Part shown: one piece after another, positions 60,819-64,000 of the stretch
Numbering within the stretch: the stretch's first letter is position 1
Layout of the letters: each line of letters starts with the position of its first letter
Assembly (NCBI GenBank): GCA_934271245.1
Contig: CAKQQY010000005.1
Span: forward strand, 1-64,000
Direction: 5' to 3'
DNA length: 64,000 nucleotides
Source of the DNA: an uncultured Clostridia bacterium
GTDB taxonomy: Bacteria; Bacillota; Clostridia; Christensenellales; Borkfalkiaceae
Notes under the pieces: model-generated
Told to the model about the DNA's origin: nothing
The model's database searches: none
What the model saw: only the letters and a program-made list of their open reading frames with translations
Translations under genes and position numbers: made by a program

Positions 60819-63452
60819 TTAAGGAAGCATTGCGATTATACCCAGTATTTCAAGTAACGTGTGGTCGTAGTAGGTCGAATTTCTAAAGCCAGGATCTTCT
60901 ACTATACCCGCGGCAATGAGTTGTCTTACCGTTGCGGAAGTGAATTTACCCTTTATCACGTTGTTATTCGATAAATCGTTAAGGGTGACGTCCGCTTCGG
61001 TATATTTTACTATTTCACCCGAAGCGTTCTTTTCGGAACCGAAACAAACCAGAAGCCATATGCCTGCGTTTTCCGAAATATAATATTCGCCCGTCGGGCT
61101 GACCGTATAAACGTCTTTGCCCGCTTCCGTGGTAAGCGTAAATCTTTGGGTTCCGTGAGGCGTTTTCGTAAAACAGTCAGTTCCGTAAATATCGTAAATG
61201 GAAAGCGAATTAAGTTTTTCTCCGATAGTACCGACGGTAGCGCCGGAATCCAACAGGGCGTTGACGGTTTTATTTTCGCCCTTACTCATAATGGTAGATA
61301 ACTTAACCGAATTTATATCAAAACTTCCTGATAAATCGGAAAGAATTATATCTTCGTAGTTGGTTTTCCCCGTCGCCTGAAGAAGAACGTCGTAAACGGT
61401 TTTGTTTTTGTTTCCGTTTTCCGCGGTCGGAACGTCAAGCACTACGGAAAGATGTACTTTCGTTAAATCGAAGTCGTTTAACTCGCTCAACTTTTTGTCT
61501 TGCGAATTCGCGCCTAAAACTTCGTCTAAAACGTTATAAAAACTTTCGTTGTCTGCTCTTACGAGAACCGTCCCGAGTTTAACGTTGTTAACGTTGAAAG
61601 TCGAAAGTTCGGAAATGGTTATGTTTTCGGCGTTTCCGTTATATACTTCGTTTAATACTTTGTAAAGTTCCGAATTAGACGCGTTATTCGGAATAACCGT
61701 GCCTAATTTTACGTTTTTGATATTGAATCTCGATAAGTCGGACAGTTTAACGTTTTCCGCGTCGCCGCCGAACACTTCGTTAAGCAACTTGTAAATTTCG
61801 GAGTTTGCGCTGTTATTTGGAATTACCGTTCCTATCTTAATATTGCCAACGGCAAAATCGGAAAGTTCGGAAATCTTTTTGGTCGTCGCGTCGCCGCCGA
61901 ATACTTCGTCTAAAATCTTGTACATCTCGGAGTTTTCTTCTCTTTTGAACACCGTGCCGAGAGTGATATTATTTACGTCGAAAGAAGCAAGGTCGCTAAG
62001 AGTTTTGTTTTCCGAATGTTCGCCGAGCGCGCCGTCGAGAATGGCGTACAAACTTTCGTTTTCGGCGTTTCTCGGAATAACGCTGCCGATAATTACTCCG
62101 TCTTTAGTAACGTTTTGTAAGTCGCCTACGGTTATATCGTTTTTAGTGGCAGGTTTCGGGTTTTCGGCGGTATACTTGCTGTCGTCGAGCGCGCCGTATA
62201 AAATTTCCAAAACGTCCGGGTCAAGGGTGGCCACGTCGTTTAATCTGATTAAATCTACGTTTAACTTACCTAAATCGCCCACAGTTATATCTTCTTTTGC
62301 CGCGGGCTTAGAAGTTCCGTCAGCATATAAGTTTTCGTCAAGCGCACCGTATAAAATGTTAAGAACCTGGTCGTTAAGGTCGGCAACGTCGTTTAATTTT
62401 ATTAAGTCAACGTTTAATTTTTCCAAGTCGCCTACGGTAATGTCGTTTTTATCGGCGGGTTTCGGGTTTTCGGCGGAATATTTGCTATCGTCGAGCGCGC
62501 CGTATAACACGTTTTTAAGGTCTTCGTCGAGTTCTATGATAGACGAAATTTTAATGGCGTTTACTCTGTCGTTATCGACCTTCAAAAGGTCGCCGATGAA
62601 AATTTCTTCCCCGTCTTCTCTGTTTGCGAGAGTTCTTAAAACGGAATAAATTTTGCTGTTTTCGGGGGTTTCTTCCATAAACGAATTGAGCGATATGCCG
62701 TTAAGCATGTTTTCGGTGTTCATAGAAGCGAGATTGCCTATCGTTATGTCGTCTTTGGTAGCGGGTTTTTGGTCTTCCGCGATATTTTCGTCTTCGGAAA
62801 TCGTGTTGAAAACTATATCTAAAAGCGGTTGGTCACCGATTTTCAACTCGTCTAAATTAAGGTTTGCTACTTCTGCTATGGCGGAGAGTTTTACGCCGTT
62901 GAAATCGAAAGTGCCGTCCATAAGACTGCCTATCGTGGCGTTACCGACTATTTTTTCGATCTGGTCGATAATCGGGTCGTTTATGAATAATCTTATAGTA
63001 GGAACGGCTTCGAGTTTCTGCGCGTTTTTCATCATCGCGTCCACCACCGAAGAACCGCCGCTCGTAAGCGGAGTATTTCTTACTTCGTCGTCAACCAACG
63101 TCTGAAGAATGGTTTTTACCTGCTCGTTTTCTACGTCGTTTATAATGTTATCGATATATAAGACCTGATCGGCGGTGTAATTCCCTTCGTTAAACGCCAT
63201 AAAAGCGGCGTAAAGACTTTTGCCCGAAATCTCTTCTTTAACGTACCTGTCGGTAGAGTTGCCGGTGACGGTGTTAATAGGAACTACGAAAACGCAAAGC
63301 GCGATGATTCCTATCGTAACGAACACCGAACTGATTAAGCCGAACAGCCACCAGCCGAAGTTTTTAAGCGGTCTGAATCTCGCGATTTTTAACGCGCGCT
63401 GAACCTTTCTTTCTTCTTTTCTCTTTTGCTTTTCCTCAGGGGTTAAAGACAT
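60819..63452 (-). CDS. Membrane-anchored protein with two families of tandem repeats
   Basis: 877 residues. A basic N-terminus (EEKQKRKEERKVQRALKIARFR), one TM helix (about 35-60), then a long extracytoplasmic part. Type A repeats, period 51, near residues 300-450: LYGALDDSKY...PKPAxKxDITVGDLxKLNVDLIKLNDVA (LYGAL at 316, 367, 418). Type B repeats, period about 43, from 490 to 670: (F/N)VNNVKLGTVIPNNxxNSELYKVLNEVxxGxAENxxxSEL (LGTV-like at 498, 540, 583, 626). Both carry a V(D/N)(x)IKL / DITVGDL alternation, so they probably form one solenoid. The C-terminal 150 residues are a separate domain. No catalytic motif. AGGAG in front. Confidence 0.8.
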   Translation of the reverse strand: MSLTPEEKQKRKEERKVQRALKIARFRPLKNFGWWLFGLISSVFVTIGIIALCVFVVPINTVTGNSTDRYVKEEISGKSLYAAFMAFNEGNYTADQVLYIDNIINDVENEQVKTILQTLVDDEVRNTPLTSGGSSVVDAMMKNAQKLEAVPTIRLFINDPIIDQIEKIVGNATIGSLMDGTFDFNGVKLSAIAEVANLNLDELKIGDQPLLDIVFNTISEDENIAEDQKPATKDDITIGNLASMNTENMLNGISLNSFMEETPENSKIYSVLRTLANREDGEEIFIGDLLKVDNDRVNAIKISSIIELDEDLKNVLYGALDDSKYSAENPKPADKNDITVGDLEKLNVDLIKLNDVADLNDQVLNILYGALDENLYADGTSKPAAKEDITVGDLGKLNVDLIRLNDVATLDPDVLEILYGALDDSKYTAENPKPATKNDITVGDLQNVTKDGVIIGSVIPRNAENESLYAILDGALGEHSENKTLSDLASFDVNNITLGTVFKREENSEMYKILDEVFGGDATTKKISELSDFAVGNIKIGTVIPNNSANSEIYKLLNEVFGGDAENVKLSDLSRFNIKNVKLGTVIPNNASNSELYKVLNEVYNGNAENITISELSTFNVNNVKLGTVLVRADNESFYNVLDEVLGANSQDKKLSELNDFDLTKVHLSVVLDVPTAENGNKNKTVYDVLLQATGKTNYEDIILSDLSGSFDINSVKLSTIMSKGENKTVNALLDSGATVGTIGEKLNSLSIYDIYGTDCFTKTPHGTQRFTLTTEAGKDVYTVSPTGEYYISENAGIWLLVCFGSEKNASGEIVKYTEADVTLNDLSNNNVIKGKFTSATVRQLIAAGIVEDPGFRNSTYYDHTLLEILGIIAMLP

Positions 63453-63553
63453 AACTTTTCTCCTATTTGATATTTACAAAAACGTTTTATAAAAAATGCC
63501 GATACCAAGCCGAATTTTCACTTTTTCGGCGCGTTTTTGCCCTTTTCCTGTTA

Positions 63554-63582
63554 ATTATACGCTTTTTTTAGCGAGATGTCAA
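63554..63582 (-). promoter_or_regulatory. Consensus promoter of the repeat protein
   Basis: Minus strand: TTGACA (63582-63577), 17 bp, TATAAT (63559-63554): perfect boxes. Leader about 95 nt. Confidence 0.8.
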
Positions 63583-63694
63583 CAGTCATCGCGGGCAGAA
63601 AGTATATCCCGTGTTATTTTACGGTAGACCAAAAAAGAAGTTCTCGTTATACCGTTAAATTATTATATTGCGTCATAAAAAATTCGATAAAAGA

Positions 63695-63723
63695 TTGTTT
63701 TTTTTTGCGATTTGTAGTAAAAT
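63695..63723 (+). promoter_or_regulatory. Promoter of the lipid kinase gene
   Basis: TTGTTT (63695-63700), 17 bp, TAAAAT (63718-63723); the leader is about 30 nt. Confidence 0.55.
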
Positions 63724-63758
63724 ATTTCTTGTATCTATTTAACCAAAGGAAGAACGCG

Positions 63759-64000
63759 ATGTTAGATTTTATAACTAATCCGTTTGCGGGCGGCGAAAGC
63801 GGAAAAAAAATACGCAAGGCGGTTGATATTCTCGAAAAAGAACTTATCAAACGCAGAATAGAACATACTTTCCACTTTACCACCTACAGAAAAGAAGCGA
63901 TTAAAATAACGCAGGAAATTATTAAAAACGGCGGAACGGATATCATCGTGGTCGGCGGCGACGGAACTTTACACGAAGTGCTTAACGGGTTTTCCGATTT
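63759..64000 (+). CDS. Diacylglycerol/lipid kinase (YegS/DgkB-like), first 80 codons
   Basis: ATG at 63759 after AAAGGAAGAACGCG. The visible part shows the DAGK catalytic domain: FITNPFAGGESGKK (nucleotide loop) and VVGGDGTLHEVLNGF (GGDGT motif). Such kinases phosphorylate diacylglycerol or undecaprenol-type lipids. The rest is outside the window. Confidence 0.88.
   Translation, partial: MLDFITNPFAGGESGKKIRKAVDILEKELIKRRIEHTFHFTTYRKEAIKITQEIIKNGGTDIIVVGGDGTLHEVLNGFSD

Overview
The window reads as a chromosomal segment of an anaerobic, fermentative, Gram-positive-type bacterium of the Clostridia, probably an uncultured gut lineage. The basis: three classes of [FeFe] hydrogenase next to AdhE and the redox repressor Rex, a yabP-yabQ-divIC sporulation and division cluster, a SpoVB-like flippase, diacyl lipoprotein signals, purine-rich Shine-Dalgarno sites and vegetative -35/-10 promoters with 17-bp spacers. 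Base composition is moderate and even, except for an AT-rich stretch at about 57.4-59.4 kb. No rRNA, tRNA, CRISPR array or transposase was seen.

Layout. 1-1.1 kb: the start of an ABC transporter gene (minus strand) behind a strong promoter, an 11-codon leader peptide and a terminator, which looks like translational attenuation. 1.1-4.5 kb: a two-component system and a MATE exporter. 4.7-9.4 kb: gyrB-gyrA. 9.5-12.7 kb: a 50-codon zinc-ribbon gene, then a minus-strand operon yabP-yabQ-divIC-ppx/gppA-M50 protease. 12.8-17.3 kb: metallophosphoesterase plus PTS-IIC-like permease, a Cys-containing conserved protein, an SGNH esterase behind a structured leader, and an HdeD-type protein. 17.6-30.9 kb: the energy-metabolism core. 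hydC-hydB-hydA encodes a trimeric NAD-linked hydrogenase. A long operon, rex-adhE-kinase-thioredoxin-like ferredoxin-HydS-PP2C phosphatase-group B hydrogenase, joins ethanol formation to sensory and catalytic hydrogenases.

30.9-31.8 kb holds a promoter-driven structured RNA with a pseudoknot and a UUCG terminator. 31.8-39.7 kb: nucleoside hydrolase, a 42-residue small protein, a large secreted protein, a lipoprotein, an M29 aminopeptidase and fructose-bisphosphate aldolase. 39.9-44.5 kb: SpoVB-like flippase, a LysM protein and an isolated four-gene phage-tail-like cassette. 44.6-50.3 kb: membrane proteins, an SDR gene between two 76-78 bp direct repeats, a lipoprotein, an MsmK/UgpC-type ATPase and a YfbR-like nucleotidase. 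50.4-55.5 kb: TPP riboswitch plus ThiT-like transporter convergent with thiamine pyrophosphokinase, a C_GCAxxG protein, an ABC exporter and a membrane protein. 55.6-59.5 kb: an ArsB/SLC13 permease, then the AT-rich pair of an mTERF-like helical-repeat protein (unexpected in bacteria) and an unidentified divergent gene. 59.5-64 kb: rpsF-ssb-rpsR, a giant membrane-anchored repeat protein and the start of a lipid kinase.

How the parts work together: Rex (NADH/NAD+) and HydS (probably H2/redox) can set the balance between disposing of reductant as ethanol (AdhE) or as H2 (HydABC, group B hydrogenase). The kinase-like and PP2C-like genes in the same operon suggest an output through protein phosphorylation. 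The thiamine genes form a salvage module under TPP control. All names rest on reading motifs by eye; no database search was run.
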